This document shows, piece by piece, positions 9,515-18,269 of a stretch of 64,000 nucleotides of DNA. The position numbers were made by a program, and so were the translations under genes. The notes under the pieces were generated by a model. That model saw nothing but the letters and a program-made list of their open reading frames with translations, was not told the origin of the DNA and ran no database searches. How positions within the stretch are numbered: position 1 is the first letter of the stretch; every line of letters starts with the position of its first letter. This stretch comes from Pseudomonas kuykendallii (GTDB lineage Bacteria > Pseudomonadota > Gammaproteobacteria > Pseudomonadales > Pseudomonadaceae), in NCBI RefSeq assembly GCF_900106975.1, contig NZ_FNNU01000003.1:310001-374000 (forward strand). The letters are read 5' to 3'.

Positions 9515-10524
9515 AGCGTTGGCAACCGGTGACTGCGCACGACGGCGATCAGGATCGGCGCGCCGACGAAGGCGGTGACCACTCCGATAGGCAACTCGTA
9601 GGGCCTCACGATCAACCTCGACAGCGTGTCGGCGAACAGCACGATGGCCGGCCCGAGCAGCAACGACAGGCCGAAGGTGCGGCGGATGTCGGGCCCGACC
9701 AGGCGCCGCGCAATGAACGGAACGATCAGGCCGACGAAGGCGATCGGCCCGGCGGCGGCGGTGGCGGTGCCCACTAGCAGCGCGACGCCGGCCAGCGCGG
9801 CCAGGCGGATCGCCGCCGGGTGATGGCCGAGCCCGCGGGCCATCTTCTCGCCCAGCGCCAGCGCCGCCAGCGGACGGATAATCGGCAGCAGCACCAGCAA
9901 GCCAAGCAACAGGCCGGGCAGGCTCCAGCCCAGCACGTCCTGCGGCCGGCCGGCCAGTGCGCCGATGATCCAGAAACGGATTTCGTCGGCACTGCGCTGG
10001 TCCTGCAGCAGAATCAGGCTGCTCAGCGCCGAGAGGATGCCGGAGAACGCGGCGCCGGCCAGCACCAAGCGTACCGGGTCGTTGCCCAGCCCGCGCGCCT
10101 GGGTCACCAGCAGCACCAGCAGGCAGCCGGCCAGCGCCCCACCGATGGCGACGCCGAGGTTGAGGGTCGCCGCGCTGGCGCCAAGGCCGAGCGCCAGCAC
10201 CACGGCGAACGAGGCGCCGGCGCTGACGCCGAGCAATCCCGGCTCGGCCAGCGGGTTGCGGGTCGCCGCCTGCAGCACCACGCCGGCCGCGCCGAGCGCC
10301 GCACCGACCAGCAGGCCGAGTAGGGTTCGCGGCAGGCGCAGCTCGAAGACCACGAAGCGCGCATCGTCAGTGCCCTGCCCCAGCAGCGTCTGCACGCCTT
10401 GCAGCGGGTCGACGTTGCCGGCGCCGAACAGCAGGCTGGCCAGGCACAGCACGAGCAGCGCGCCGCCACTGAGCAGCAGCGCGGCGGGAACCGTCAGCGG
10501 GACGGGGGAACGACACGGGGACAT
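9511..10524 (-). CDS. Siderophore ABC transporter permease (FecCD family, FepD-like)
   Basis: A 337-aa partner permease with a hydrophobic N-terminal helix (VPAALLLSGGALLVLCLASLL). The family motifs are RLPRTLLGLLVGAALGAAG, ATRNPLAEPGLLGVSAGASFAV and AGPIAFVGLIVPFIARRLVGPD. Its start ATG shares one base with the stop codon of the binding-protein gene (TGATG at 10522-10526). Together with the preceding permease it would form the heterodimeric pore of an Fe-siderophore importer. Confidence 0.93.
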   Translation of the reverse strand: MSPCRSPVPLTVPAALLLSGGALLVLCLASLLFGAGNVDPLQGVQTLLGQGTDDARFVVFELRLPRTLLGLLVGAALGAAGVVLQAATRNPLAEPGLLGVSAGASFAVVLALGLGASAATLNLGVAIGGALAGCLLVLLVTQARGLGNDPVRLVLAGAAFSGILSALSSLILLQDQRSADEIRFWIIGALAGRPQDVLGWSLPGLLLGLLVLLPIIRPLAALALGEKMARGLGHHPAAIRLAALAGVALLVGTATAAAGPIAFVGLIVPFIARRLVGPDIRRTFGLSLLLGPAIVLFADTLSRLIVRPYELPIGVVTAFVGAPILIAVVRSHRLPTL

Positions 10525-11459
10525 CAGTCGCGCAGCGCCTTCTCCACGTCATCCAGCACGATCTGCGCGGCCAGCGGCCCGGAACCGCTGCTCCAGACCT
10601 GGCCGTCGACGCTCAGCAGCTTGCCGTGGCTCACCGCGTTCAGCCGCTCGAAGGCCGGCTGGCGGCGCGCCTGCTGCAGCGCCTTCTCGCCGTCCGGATT
10701 GAGGGTGGCGAGGAACAGCCAGTCGCCGTCCACCTGCGAGAGGTTCTCCAGGCTCAGGGTGTCGCTGTGCGGTTTCTCGGTCAGCGAGCGCGCCAGCGCC
10801 GTGCTCTCGAAGCCCAGCTGGCCGAGCAACTGGCCGACGAACAGGCGGTTGGACATGAGGATCGGCCCCTGCGGATTCCAGCGCACCACGGAAGCGACGA
10901 CGCCCGGCTTGATCTGCTTCTTCAGCGCGGCGATGCGCGCATCGACCTGCTCGAGATAGGCCTCGGCCTCGGCCCGCTTGCCCAGAGCCTCGGCGTAGAA
11001 GGTGGTGACGTCGCGCCACGCGTCGAAGGCGTTGCCCTTGGGCACCAACGTCGGCGCCATCAGGCTGAGCTTGGCGTAGAGGTCGCGATTCAGATCGGGC
11101 GCGGCGAGGATCAGGTCGGGCTGCAGTTGCAGCACCGCTTCCAGGTTCACCTCGCGGCTCGTACCGGCCATCGCAATGGGCCCGGCCTTGTCCTTCAGGT
11201 AGTTGGCAACACCGCTGCCGCCGCGCGTGGCGAGCGTGCCGACCGGCTTCACGCCCAGCGCCAGCGCGGTGTCCAGCGCCGTCTCCGTGAGCACCACCAC
11301 CCGCTGGGGCGTGCCGTCCAGGCTGACCGCGCCGTAAGCGGTGTCCAAGGTCCGCGCGGCAGCTTCGGCATGCACAGCGAAGACCATCACCCAAGCGCCG
11401 AGCAGCGCTGCGGCGGCCCGCTGGAGCGAACGGGAAGTCGGGAGGAACGCATGGGGCAT
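10524..11459 (-). CDS. Siderophore-binding periplasmic protein (FepB/TroA-like)
   Basis: A 311-aa class III solute-binding protein. It has a signal peptide (hydrophobic core ALLGAWVMVFAV, cleavage near AEA-AARTLD) followed by the Fe-siderophore-binding fold: QRVVVLTETALDTALALGVKPVG, then VLQLQPDLILAAPDLNRDLYAKLSLMAPTL and the VDGDWLFLATL region. I preferred the second ATG (11459, MPHAFL) because AAGGAA sits about 6 nt before it but directly abuts the first ATG at 11465. It is the first gene of the operon. A Fur-box-like site lies 58-77 bp upstream, so iron repression is likely. Confidence 0.9.
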   Translation of the reverse strand: MPHAFLPTSRSLQRAAAALLGAWVMVFAVHAEAAARTLDTAYGAVSLDGTPQRVVVLTETALDTALALGVKPVGTLATRGGSGVANYLKDKAGPIAMAGTSREVNLEAVLQLQPDLILAAPDLNRDLYAKLSLMAPTLVPKGNAFDAWRDVTTFYAEALGKRAEAEAYLEQVDARIAALKKQIKPGVVASVVRWNPQGPILMSNRLFVGQLLGQLGFESTALARSLTEKPHSDTLSLENLSQVDGDWLFLATLNPDGEKALQQARRQPAFERLNAVSHGKLLSVDGQVWSSGSGPLAAQIVLDDVEKALRD

Positions 11460-11517
11460 GACCATTTCCTTGCTCTAGAAACAGGCGAAGACGCGGGGCG
11501 AAAGGATAACCGGGGCG

Positions 11518-11536
11518 GCAGACAATAATCGTTCTC
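11518..11536. promoter_or_regulatory. Fur-box-like operator upstream of siderophore ABC operon
   Basis: GCAGACAATAATCGTTCTC matches the 19-bp Fur consensus GATAATGATAATCATTATC at 12 positions, with the best agreement in AATAATCGTTCTC. It lies just upstream of the binding-protein gene, the expected place for iron-dependent repression. It is judged by eye only. Confidence 0.5.
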
Positions 11537-11629
11537 AAACGCCAGATACTTGTATCAGATCAATGACGAGGACCTTCAGCAGGCCCACCGCATGCCTCCA
11601 AGCGGGCCATCGGTATTCCGCGCCGGGCC

Positions 11630-12595
11630 TCACTGGCCATGGCGAGCCAGTTCCGCAGGCGTCCTGCCCACCGCCAGTTGCAGCGCCAGATCGAGGGAAA
11701 CCGGCAGCAGCGGACCGTGGCCCATGCCGGGAAACGCGCGATAGCCGACCTGCATGCCCGGCCGTTGCGCCAGGCGCCCGGCCAACTGCGCGATGGCGTC
11801 CGGCGGCACCGCGGCCTGGGCCTCGCGGCGTGCCTGGACCACCTTGTCGTCCACCCCTGGCGGCGTGCCGCCATCGGCCGGGGCCTCGCCGTGCATCAGC
11901 AGCAGGCGCTTCGGCCTGTTCTCTCGGCTGGGGAACGTCTTCTCCTCGCTGAGGACGAAACCCTTCTGCCACCACAGCGACGGATCGGCGGCGGCGTAGA
12001 ACTGGAAGCTCTGCGGCCGGGTGAACAGGCAGTGCAGCACCAGCAACCCGCCGTAGGAATGGCCCCAGAGCGTCTGCCGCGACCTGTCGAGCGGCGCGCG
12101 TTCGGCCACCGCCGGCTTGATGCGCTGCTCCAGCAGGTCGAGGAACCGGTCCGCCCCGCCACCGCGGCGGTCACGGGCGAGGTCGTCGATGACGTGCTCC
12201 ACGCCCGGCATCGGCGGCGTGTAGTCGTAAGCCCGGGCGACCACGTCGAAGCGCAGGTCGGTGGCGTAACCGATCGCCACCAGCACCGGCGGGCCCTGTC
12301 GGTCCAGTTCGCCCAGGCGCTTCTCGTCCAGCGCGCCCATGGCGGCGTTGCCGTCGAGCAGGTAGATCACCGGGTAGCCGCTCCGGGGCGCCGCTCGCCG
12401 GGGCACGCCGACCCAGATGCGGTAGTGCCGCGCGCCGTCCGCCGAGGGCATTTCCAGGGTCTCAAAGCGGTAGAAGGCCGAGCCACGCTCGGCAATCGTC
12501 GGGCCGAGCTTCTCGCTCAGGTCCGGCTTGGCCTGTGCCGGAGCGGCGAAGCCCAGGCACAGCAGAAGGGAAAACCACAGACCGCGTTTCATCAC
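11630..12595 (-). CDS. Periplasmic siderophore esterase (IroE/PfeE-like alpha/beta hydrolase)
   Basis: A 321-aa esterase-D family hydrolase (PF00756) with a Sec signal peptide (LWFSLLLCLGFAAPAQA-K). The nucleophile serine is in GHSYGG; YPVIYLLDGNAAMGAL and AADPSLWW are typical of IroE/PfeE trilactone siderophore esterases, and the late FPGMGHGP supplies the catalytic His. A periplasmic enzyme of this type cleaves Fe-enterobactin-like esters to release iron before ABC import, which fits the transporter immediately downstream on the same strand (170-bp gap). No TonB receptor is encoded nearby, so outer-membrane entry must use a receptor elsewhere. Exact substrate is inferred. Confidence 0.82.
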   Translation of the reverse strand: MMKRGLWFSLLLCLGFAAPAQAKPDLSEKLGPTIAERGSAFYRFETLEMPSADGARHYRIWVGVPRRAAPRSGYPVIYLLDGNAAMGALDEKRLGELDRQGPPVLVAIGYATDLRFDVVARAYDYTPPMPGVEHVIDDLARDRRGGGADRFLDLLEQRIKPAVAERAPLDRSRQTLWGHSYGGLLVLHCLFTRPQSFQFYAAADPSLWWQKGFVLSEEKTFPSRENRPKRLLLMHGEAPADGGTPPGVDDKVVQARREAQAAVPPDAIAQLAGRLAQRPGMQVGYRAFPGMGHGPLLPVSLDLALQLAVGRTPAELARHGQ

Positions 12596-12800
12596 TCACC
12601 ACCCTCCATTGCCGCCGAACCGGCAGGCTTTGTCATTCGCAGCACCGCCTGCACCGTTTTTTTGCTGGAACCGCACGCCAGCGCGCCGCCGCGGCGCGGG
12701 CAAGGCGGCCGCGTGCCTGGGCGCCGGGGATCGGGTCGTCCGCAATCAGCGGAATGCGAGGGGAAACGAGACTGATAGACTGCATGGAGACGGCCCGAGA

Positions 12801-12819
12801 TCAAATGAGAACGATTCTA
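12801..12819. promoter_or_regulatory. Fur-box-like site between esterase and gacS
   Basis: The 19 bases at 12801-12819 contain the core AATGAGAACGATTCT and match the Fur consensus at about 11 of 19 positions. The site lies 206 bp upstream of the esterase start and 73 bp upstream of the gacS start, in the divergent intergenic region 12596-12891. It probably serves the esterase gene; control of gacS is possible but unproven. Confidence 0.45.
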
Positions 12820-12891
12820 CATCGCCGTCGATCGTTAGTGCCCAGGGAATCGCGGCGCATTGCACACACCACCGAGCGGGGGCCGATCATC

Positions 12892-15645
12892 GTGTTGACG
12901 GATTTGGGGATAAAGGGACGTGTCCTGCTGCTGACGCTGCTGCCCACCAGCCTGCTGGCGCTGATGCTGGGCGGCTACTTCACCTGGATGCAGCTTTCCG
13001 ACCTGCAATCCCAACTGCTCCAGCGTGGGCAGATGATCGCCGAGCAGCTGGCGCCGCTGGCCGCGGCCTCGCTGGCGCGGCGCGACAGCGCGCAGCTCGA
13101 ACGGATCGCCGACGACGCCCTGGAGAATCCCGACGTGCGCGCGGTGAGCTTTCTGGGCTCCGACCGCGCACGCCTGGCGCATGCCGGGCCGGGCATGCTC
13201 AACCTGATGCCCGATGGCGACGGCAATCGCCTGTCGCTGAACAGCGGCAACGACGCCACGCGCTTTCTCCTGCCGGTGTTCAACCGCCATCGCGCGCTCG
13301 CCGGCGACGTCGACCCGACTGGAGACGAGCGCCTGCTCGGCTGGGTCGAGGTCGAGCTGTCGCACCAGGGCACCCTGCTGCGCGGCTACCGCAGCCTGCT
13401 CGCCAGCCTGTTGCTGATCGTCACGGGCCTCGGGGTGACCGCGCTGCTCGCGTTGCGCATGGGGCGCACCATCAACGAACCGCTGCTGCTCATCCGCCAG
13501 GCCGTCGCGCAGCTCAAGGACGGCCATCTGGAAACCCGCCTGCCGCCGCTGCGCAGCCGCGAACTGGACCAGGTCGCCGAAGGCATCAACAGCATGGCGC
13601 AGTCGCTGCAGAACGCCCGCGAGGAACTGCAGCACAGCATCGACCAGGCCACCGAGGACGTCCGGCAGAACCTGGAGACCATCGAGATCCAGAACATCGA
13701 GCTGGACCTGGCGCGCAAGGAGGCGATCGAGGCCAGCCGCATCAAGTCCGAATTCCTCGCCAACATGAGCCACGAGATCCGTACCCCACTCAACGGCATC
13801 CTCGGCTTCACCAACCTGCTGCAGAAGAGCGAGCTGACCTCGCGCCAGCATGACTACCTGGGTACCATCGAGAAATCCGCGGAGAACCTCCTCGGCATCA
13901 TCAACGAGATCCTCGACTTCTCGAAGATCGAGGCCGGCAAGCTGATGCTGGAGAACCTGCCGTTCAACCTGCGCGACCTGCTCCAGGACACCCTGACGAT
14001 TCTCGCCCCGGCGGCGCATGCCAAGCAGTTGGAGCTGGTCAGTCTGGTCTATCGCGACACGCCGCTGGCGCTGGTCGGCGATCCGCTGCGGCTCAAGCAG
14101 GTGATGACCAACCTGGTGAACAACGCGATCAAGTTCACCCGCGAAGGCTGCATCGTCATCCGCGCCATGCTCGAAGAGGAAAGCGACGACCGCGCGCAGC
14201 TGCGGATCAGCGTCCAGGACACCGGCATCGGCCTCGCCGAAGACGAACTGCGCGCGCTGTTCCAGGCGTTCAGCCAGGCCGACAACTCGCTCAACCGCCA
14301 GGCCGGCGGCACCGGCCTCGGCCTGGTGATCTCCAAGCGCCTGATCGAGCAGATGGGCGGCGAGATCGGCGTCGACAGCACGCCGGGCGAAGGCTCCGAG
14401 TTCTGGGTCAGCCTGACCCTGCCCAAAGCCCGCGACGACGCCGACGACCTGCCGCGCGCACCGCTGGCCGGCCGCCGCGTGGCGATTCTCGAGGGCCACG
14501 AACTGGCGCGCCAGGCGCTGCGCCACCAGCTCGAGGATTGCGGCCTGGAGGTGCTCGAATTCCCGGTGCTCGACGACCTCATCGATGCGGTCGCAGGCCA
14601 GCGTGACACGCCCCGGCCGATCAACCTGGCGGTGCTCGGCGTCAACCTCAAGGATTTGCCCCCCGAGCCGCTGAGCCAGCAGGTCCACGCCTTGGAAAGC
14701 CTCGGCTGCAAGGCACTGGTGCTCTGCCCGACCACCGAGCAGATGCTCTATCACGACGCATTGCCGGACGCCGACAGCCAGCTGCAGGCCAAGCCTTCCT
14801 GCACGCGCAAACTGCACCGCGCCCTGGGCGATCTGCTCAACGCGCCGCCGCCGCGCCTGCTGCCATCTATCGCACCGAGCAACAGCCGGCCGCCGCGCCT
14901 GCTCTGCGTCGACGACAACCCCGCCAACCTGCTGCTGGTGCAGACGCTGCTCAGCGACCTCGGCGCCGAAGTCGTCGCGCTGGACAACGGCGAGGCCGCA
15001 CTGAAGGCCGTCGCCCGCACACGCTTCGACCTGATCTTCATGGACGTGCAGATGCCCGGCATGGACGGCCGGCAGACCACCGAGGCGATCCGCGCCTGGG
15101 AAACCGAGCACCAGCAGGGCCAGGTGCCGATCGTCGCGCTGACCGCCCATGCGCTGGCCCACGAGAAACGCATCCTGCTGCGCAGCGGCATGGACGACTA
15201 CCTGACCAAGCCGATCAACGAACGCCAGCTCAGCCAGGTGGTGCTCAAGTGGACCGGCCTGAGCCTGCTCGGCAGCGCCGCGCGCGGCGAACCCCACGCA
15301 CCGCGTAGCAATTCCACGCTGCCGGTACTGGACGCCGAGGAAGGCCTGCGCCTGGCGGCCGGCAAGGCCGACCTCGCCGCCGACATGCTGCGCATGCTGC
15401 TGGAATCTCTGGAAGTCGACCGCCAGGCGATCCGCCAGGCGCGTGAAAGCTGGGAACGCACGGCGCTGATCGAGCGCGTGCACCGGCTCAACGGCGCCAC
15501 CCGCTACTGCGGCGTGCCGCAACTGCGCGACGCCTGCCAGCGCAGCGAAACCCTGCTCAAGCAGGACGATCCGGGCGCCGCCGCGGCCCTCGGCGAACTG
15601 GACGCCGCCATCGAGCGCCTGCTCGACGCCGCCGCGACCGCCTGA
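12892..15645 (+). CDS. gacS: Hybrid sensor histidine kinase GacS (BarA)
   Basis: A 917-aa tripartite inner-membrane kinase that phosphorylates GacA and so drives the Rsm small RNAs controlling secondary metabolism, biofilm and virulence. The GTG start at 12892 gives (V/M)[19 protein letters not shown], matching known GacS N-termini; a longer open frame upstream is not conserved. In order it has TM1 (about 10-30), a periplasmic sensor, TM2 (about 165-190), HAMP, and a kinase with phospho-His H294 in [12 protein letters not shown]. An HATPase follows ([21 protein letters not shown]), then a receiver with D718 in FMDVQMPG and a C-terminal HPt with H864 in [12 protein letters not shown]. The neighbouring siderophore genes differ from P. 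aeruginosa. Confidence 0.96.
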   Translation: MLTDLGIKGRVLLLTLLPTSLLALMLGGYFTWMQLSDLQSQLLQRGQMIAEQLAPLAAASLARRDSAQLERIADDALENPDVRAVSFLGSDRARLAHAGPGMLNLMPDGDGNRLSLNSGNDATRFLLPVFNRHRALAGDVDPTGDERLLGWVEVELSHQGTLLRGYRSLLASLLLIVTGLGVTALLALRMGRTINEPLLLIRQAVAQLKDGHLETRLPPLRSRELDQVAEGINSMAQSLQNAREELQHSIDQATEDVRQNLETIEIQNIELDLARKEAIEASRIKSEFLANMSHEIRTPLNGILGFTNLLQKSELTSRQHDYLGTIEKSAENLLGIINEILDFSKIEAGKLMLENLPFNLRDLLQDTLTILAPAAHAKQLELVSLVYRDTPLALVGDPLRLKQVMTNLVNNAIKFTREGCIVIRAMLEEESDDRAQLRISVQDTGIGLAEDELRALFQAFSQADNSLNRQAGGTGLGLVISKRLIEQMGGEIGVDSTPGEGSEFWVSLTLPKARDDADDLPRAPLAGRRVAILEGHELARQALRHQLEDCGLEVLEFPVLDDLIDAVAGQRDTPRPINLAVLGVNLKDLPPEPLSQQVHALESLGCKALVLCPTTEQMLYHDALPDADSQLQAKPSCTRKLHRALGDLLNAPPPRLLPSIAPSNSRPPRLLCVDDNPANLLLVQTLLSDLGAEVVALDNGEAALKAVARTRFDLIFMDVQMPGMDGRQTTEAIRAWETEHQQGQVPIVALTAHALAHEKRILLRSGMDDYLTKPINERQLSQVVLKWTGLSLLGSAARGEPHAPRSNSTLPVLDAEEGLRLAAGKADLAADMLRMLLESLEVDRQAIRQARESWERTALIERVHRLNGATRYCGVPQLRDACQRSETLLKQDDPGAAAALGELDAAIERLLDAAATA

Positions 15646-15723
15646 CCGGCGAGGCGCCCGTGCCGGCAGCGCGTGATAGCATGCCGGCCAGCGCTTTTGC
15701 CCGATCCGCGAACACGAAGAACC

Positions 15724-16158
15724 ATGGCCGAACACGATTTCCGCTACAGCCTGCTCAACCCGCAACACACCCTCAACGAATGCCGCGCGCTGGCGCCAGG
15801 CCGTTACCAGGTCACCGGCAACGGCGGCTCGATCAACGCCGGCGATACCCTGCTGGTGACCCTCAAGGGCAGCCGCGAGCTGTGCCTGCGCCTGCAGGTG
15901 GAAAAGGTCCGCCACCTGATCAATCCGCCCGGCCAGTGGCTCGCGGTGGCCAACGGGCCGGCCTTCCGCGAACTGGAAATCCGCCAGTGGAGCGTCGATT
16001 GCGACGGCTGTGCCAAGCACCTCGACTTCGAATTCGCGGTGGACGCAAAACTCGGCGACAAGGCCCGCGCACCGGCCGCCGAAGCGCGCATCGCCGAGCT
16101 GGGCTGGGCCTCGGTCGACGGGCGCCACTTGTGTCCCCAGTGCCGGGAAAGCGCCTGA
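15724..16158 (+). CDS. Small cytosolic protein with two CxxC pairs
   Basis: A 144-aa protein without signal peptide. The start at 15724 (MAEHDFRYSLLNPQHTLNECRALAPGRYQV) is chosen because it follows the intergenic region and begins a compact domain. Two cysteine pairs, CDGC near residue 97 and CPQC near residue 138, could form a zinc site that closes the C-terminal half. A gene of this type lies between gacS and dinB in other pseudomonads, always unnamed. I do not recognise a function. Its stop overlaps the next start by one base (TGATG), so the two are coupled. Confidence 0.75.
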   Translation: MAEHDFRYSLLNPQHTLNECRALAPGRYQVTGNGGSINAGDTLLVTLKGSRELCLRLQVEKVRHLINPPGQWLAVANGPAFRELEIRQWSVDCDGCAKHLDFEFAVDAKLGDKARAPAAEARIAELGWASVDGRHLCPQCRESA

Positions 16159-16556
16159 TGAGAACCCCGCTGAGCCTCGCCCTGTGCGCCGCCACGCTGG
16201 TCGGCTGCGCCAGCCACACGCCGCTACAGACCGAACGCAGCTACAGCGTCGAATGGATCGGCGAGCGTCCGCTGATCGACCGCAGCCACCTCACGATGAC
16301 CTTCGGCGCGGACGGACGCGCCTATGGCCATGCCGGCTGCAACCACTGGTTCGCCCAGTACACGCTCAAGGGCGAACAGCTCGGTTTCGACTTCCCCGGC
16401 AGCACCCGCAAGAGCTGCGCTCCGGCGCTGATGGAACAGGAACGGCGCTTCCTCGACGCCCTCGGCACGGTGCGCCGCTGGGACGTATCGGAACAGGACG
16501 AATTGCGCCTGTGGCCGGCCAGCGGCAAACCGATCCGCCTGCTGCCGGAACGCTGA
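16158..16556 (+). CDS. META-domain lipoprotein (HslJ-like)
   Basis: A 132-aa lipoprotein. The signal ends in a lipobox LVGC-A (cysteine about residue 17), and the remainder is a META domain: LTMTFGADGRAYGHAGCNHWFAQYTLKGEQLGF, then ALMEQERRFLDALGTVRRW and LRLWPASG. The GCNHW motif is typical of HslJ/META proteins, which are outer-membrane-associated and linked to stress or antibiotic (novobiocin) sensitivity in E. coli. It is translationally coupled to the upstream CxxC protein and converges on dinB. Confidence 0.85.
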   Translation: MRTPLSLALCAATLVGCASHTPLQTERSYSVEWIGERPLIDRSHLTMTFGADGRAYGHAGCNHWFAQYTLKGEQLGFDFPGSTRKSCAPALMEQERRFLDALGTVRRWDVSEQDELRLWPASGKPIRLLPER

Positions 16557-16592
16557 GCGGCAAACCGGCATTCCTGCGCGAATGCCGTGCCT

Positions 16593-17672
16593 TCAGGGCG
16601 CGAACAGCTCCATCTGCTCGCTCATTCCGCGCAAATCCAGCAGGCGCACACCGACGCCAAGCAGGCGCACCGGCTTCCCGCCGCGGGCATGCGCGGCGCT
16701 CAGCAGCTGGGTGTAGCTGTCCAGATCGCGACCGGCGCCGGCCTGCTCCAGGGTGGTCTGGCTGAAGTCGTGGAACTTCACCTTGACGAAGGGTTTGTCC
16801 GGCCGGTAGCTCTTGTCCAGCCGCTCCAACCGTCCGTTCATTTCCTCCAGGAGGCCCGGCAGCTGGGCGATGCAGGCCGCCAGATCGGGCAGGTCCTGAT
16901 CGTAGGTATTCTCCACGCTGAGCGATTGCCGGCGGTTCTCCACCTGTACCGGACGCTCGTCGATGCCCCGCGCCAGGTTCCACAGGCGTTCGCCGAAACT
17001 GCCGAACTCGCGGGCCAGGGCCAGCTTGCTCCAGCCGAGCAGGTCCGCGCAGCCCACGATGCCCTGGCGCGCCAGGCGCTCCGCCGTCACCTTGCCGACC
17101 CCGTGCAGCTTGCTCACCGGCAGCGTGGCGACGAAATCCGCAACCTGGTCCGGGGTGATGACGAAGAGCCCGTCGGGCTTCTTCCAGTCGCTGGCGATCT
17201 TCGCCAGGAACTTGTTCGGCGCCACGCCGGCGGACACGGTGATGCGCAACTCCTTCCAGATACGTCGGCGGATGTCCTGGGCGATGCGGGTGGCGCTGCC
17301 GGCGAAATGCCCGGCGTTGGAGACATCGAGAAACGCCTCGTCCAGCGACAGCGGTTCGATGATCTCGGTGTAGTCGCGGAAAATCGCCTGGATTTCACGC
17401 GAGGCTTCGCGGTAGGCCTCGAAGCGCGGTTTGACGATCAGCAGGTCCGGACACAGCTTCAGCGCATGCCGCGACGACATTGCCGAACGCACGCCATAGG
17501 CGCGCGCCTCGTAGTTGCAGGTGGCGATCACCCCGCGCCGATCCGCCGCCCCGCCCACCGCCAGCGGCCGATTGCCCAGCGCCGGATCGTCACGCATCTC
17601 GATCGAGGCGTAGAAGCAGTCGCAGTCCACGTGAATGATCTTTCGTTGTGGCTTAACCGGTTGATCCAACAT
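16593..17672 (-). CDS. dinB: DNA polymerase IV DinB
   Basis: A 359-aa Y-family translesion polymerase. The catalytic carboxylates are D16 in HVDCDCFYASIE and D111/E112 in PLSLDEAFLDVS. It has the steric-gate region YASIE, a helix-hairpin-helix thumb (LPVSKLHGVGKVTAERLARQGI), a little-finger domain, and a C-terminal beta-clamp-binding motif EQMELF four residues from the end. The length is normal. A near-consensus LexA box 79 bp upstream shows SOS induction. Confidence 0.96.
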   Translation of the reverse strand: MLDQPVKPQRKIIHVDCDCFYASIEMRDDPALGNRPLAVGGAADRRGVIATCNYEARAYGVRSAMSSRHALKLCPDLLIVKPRFEAYREASREIQAIFRDYTEIIEPLSLDEAFLDVSNAGHFAGSATRIAQDIRRRIWKELRITVSAGVAPNKFLAKIASDWKKPDGLFVITPDQVADFVATLPVSKLHGVGKVTAERLARQGIVGCADLLGWSKLALAREFGSFGERLWNLARGIDERPVQVENRRQSLSVENTYDQDLPDLAACIAQLPGLLEEMNGRLERLDKSYRPDKPFVKVKFHDFSQTTLEQAGAGRDLDSYTQLLSAAHARGGKPVRLLGVGVRLLDLRGMSEQMELFAP

Positions 17673-17750
17673 GCAATTTCCGAAATCGGAAGCGAACGAT
17701 GCGCACGACGCTTCTCGTAGGGCGAGCGAGCAATCTTACACCGCCGAGGA

Positions 17751-17766
17751 CTGTATGAATAAACAG
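17751..17766. promoter_or_regulatory. LexA (SOS) box upstream of dinB
   Basis: CTGTATGAATAAACAG fits the LexA operator CTGT-N8-ACAG exactly at its invariant bases and is AT-rich in the centre. It sits 79 bp upstream of the dinB start in the otherwise gene-free interval 17673-17969. No second such site was seen near the UvrA-like gene. Confidence 0.85.
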
Positions 17767-17969
17767 TCAAACCCATCTTGAAGATCCCGGAAGGCGTTCG
17801 ATGCGCTACCCCGACGCCAGCAAGTGCGTGGCAACATGCCCTCGGCCGTGCGGGACGAATCCCCTTCCCATAAGGATCGATGTGATGCAGTCGACATTTA
17901 CGAGCTGACGAACGGCCGGAATGTGTCGGCTTTGGTAAAATTCGCCAACCAACCTTCGAGTACGCCCCG

Positions 17970-18128
17970 GTGAAAGAACAACGCACTTTTCACGCCCTGC
18001 GTGCCCACATCGATGAAATGCTCTCCAAGGGCGCCGTCATCGTCGGCCGCGATCCGCTCAGACTGAACGTCGACGGCACCCTGTTCCGCGTCGCCCACGG
18101 CATGCTGATCAGCCAGGCGGCTGCCTGA
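17970..18128 (+). CDS. Small conserved-looking hypothetical protein (52 aa)
   Basis: A short frame starting at GTG 17970 encodes (V)KEQRTFHALRAHIDEML, then SKGAVIVGRDPLRLNVDG and TLFRVAHGMLISQAAA. It looks like a compact soluble alpha/beta domain: an amphipathic helix, then alternating hydrophobic strands. There is no strong ribosome-binding site before the GTG, and upstream the frame is open further without ATG, so the start is uncertain. It is not a reading-frame shadow of dinB, which ends at 17672. Codon usage is GC-rich like its neighbours. I do not recognise the family; it lies where P. aeruginosa also has small unnamed genes after dinB. Confidence 0.55.
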   Translation: MKEQRTFHALRAHIDEMLSKGAVIVGRDPLRLNVDGTLFRVAHGMLISQAAA

Positions 18129-18269
18129 TCCCTCGGTTTCCCCTCGCCCGCTGAACCCCTGTCGTCAGCGCCGCTGACGTCCGCCTGTGCCCTTGCCCCT
18201 CGCGTCACGGTTGTGTGCCTCGTCCCGACGCGGCTAGGCTGCACGCTCGACGATCGGTGGAGCCTATAG

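Noticed and set aside
12835-16128. A 1097-codon minus-strand frame across gacS.
   Set aside because: Antisense shadow of gacS with the same compositional character and no recognisable domain.
17898-18098. A 66-codon minus-strand frame opposite the 52-residue gene.
   Set aside because: Composition is less protein-like than the plus-strand frame, though I cannot exclude it without homology.
18163-18179. Inverted repeat CGTCAGCG/CGCTGACG between the small gene and dgt.
   Set aside because: A GC-rich hairpin without T-run; could be a weak terminator but too little evidence to list as a feature.
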